Part shown: piece by piece, positions 63,925-64,000 of the stretch | Numbering within the stretch: position 1 is the stretch's first letter | How the letters are laid out: each line of letters begins with the position of its first letter | Assembly: GCF_900103605.1 (NCBI RefSeq) | Contig: NZ_FNHY01000007.1 | Coordinates: forward strand, 62,001-126,000 | Direction: 5' to 3' | DNA: 64,000 nucleotides | Source of the DNA: Psychrobacillus sp. OK028 | GTDB taxonomy: Bacteria; Bacillota; Bacilli; Bacillales_A; Planococcaceae | Made by a program: the position numbers and the translations under genes | Notes under the pieces: model-generated | What the model was told of the DNA's origin: nothing | Seen by the model: the letters and a program-made list of their open reading frames with translations, nothing else | Database searches by the model: none

Positions 63925-64000
63925 ATGACAACATACCAGATGATGAGTTTGTTGATCCAGCTTAGCGCTGTAATGATAGCCACCTTTTCCATAGTAGTGA
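63925..64000 (+). CDS. Putative holin-like toxin, type I toxin-antitoxin (3' end cut)
   Basis: The visible 25 codons read MTTYQMMSLLIQLSAVMIAT then FSIVV and run off the window. A short polar start followed by one hydrophobic helix, with strong ribosome site TAGGAGGTG 6 nt upstream, fits the putative holin-like toxin family (MTTYEALxLMIxFATLI pattern), usually about 30 residues and controlled by an antisense RNA. A TATAAT-like -10 lies about 70 bp upstream (TTATAATAAA). The antisense gene would lie beyond the window. Confidence 0.6.
   Translation, partial: MTTYQMMSLLIQLSAVMIATFSIVV

Overview
The window looks like chromosome of a low-GC, Gram-positive member of the Bacillales, most likely Planococcaceae (Psychrobacillus, Sporosarcina, Lysinibacillus or a relative). 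The grounds are AT-rich DNA, GGAGG-type ribosome binding sites, a CIRCE-controlled groES-groEL, Rex, an ABC-F protein of YdiF type, the tsaE-tsaB-rimI-tsaD operon, a CcpA-type cre site and a purine riboswitch. The genus is inference; no rRNA or other decisive marker is present.

Layout. 1-8.6 kb: a monosaccharide ABC importer (ChvE/MmsA/MmsB type) beside a regulatory operon of anchored sugar-binding sensor, YesM/LytS-type kinase and YesN/AraC-type regulator, followed by a second sugar-binding lipoprotein cut by the window edge. 8.8-13.8 kb: small regulators (an HTH/membrane-protein pair with two palindromic operators, a VOC protein, an Xre regulator, a MarR gene divergent from a CarD-like gene) and a short-chain dehydrogenase. 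13.9-21.1 kb: a heme-monooxygenase remnant, a MoxR ATPase/VWA pair, a soluble sugar dehydrogenase, a membrane protein and a secreted acidic repeat protein. 21.8-24 kb: a class A penicillin-binding protein with a lysine-rich tail. 24.3-29.4 kb: a nucleoside ABC importer behind a guanine-type riboswitch. 30-31.7 kb: a single-chain triple RidA protein with a long leader. 32.6-45.3 kb: a nickel-type ABC importer, an inactivated IS1182-type element, a duplicated-domain protein and a full urease operon ureABCEFGD. 45.5-51.1 kb: a stack of decayed integrative elements at the 3' end of groEL, one carrying the glycine betaine importer OpuA. 51.1-64 kb: conserved housekeeping genes, a cluster of seven DnaA boxes, and the start of a holin-like toxin gene at the window end.

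How it fits together. The Nik importer probably supplies Ni2+ to urease, and the sugar sensor operon probably controls the neighbouring sugar importer. The most striking structure is the groEL-proximal region. A 17-bp copy of the groEL 3' end recurs at 45764 and 47438. Each copy follows the 3' remnant of a tyrosine-integrase gene and is followed by two 14-bp direct repeats at the same offsets (28 and 90 bp). A third integrase remnant abuts groEL itself. This reads as a tandem array of attachment sites left by serial integration. Further integrase relics at about 21.6, 24.1 and 29.7 kb lie between the PBP, nucleoside-import and RidA/nickel/urease blocks. Other highlights are the triple RidA gene without a normal start codon, and a GC-rich dispersed repeat (three copies) whose hairpin shows compensatory changes.
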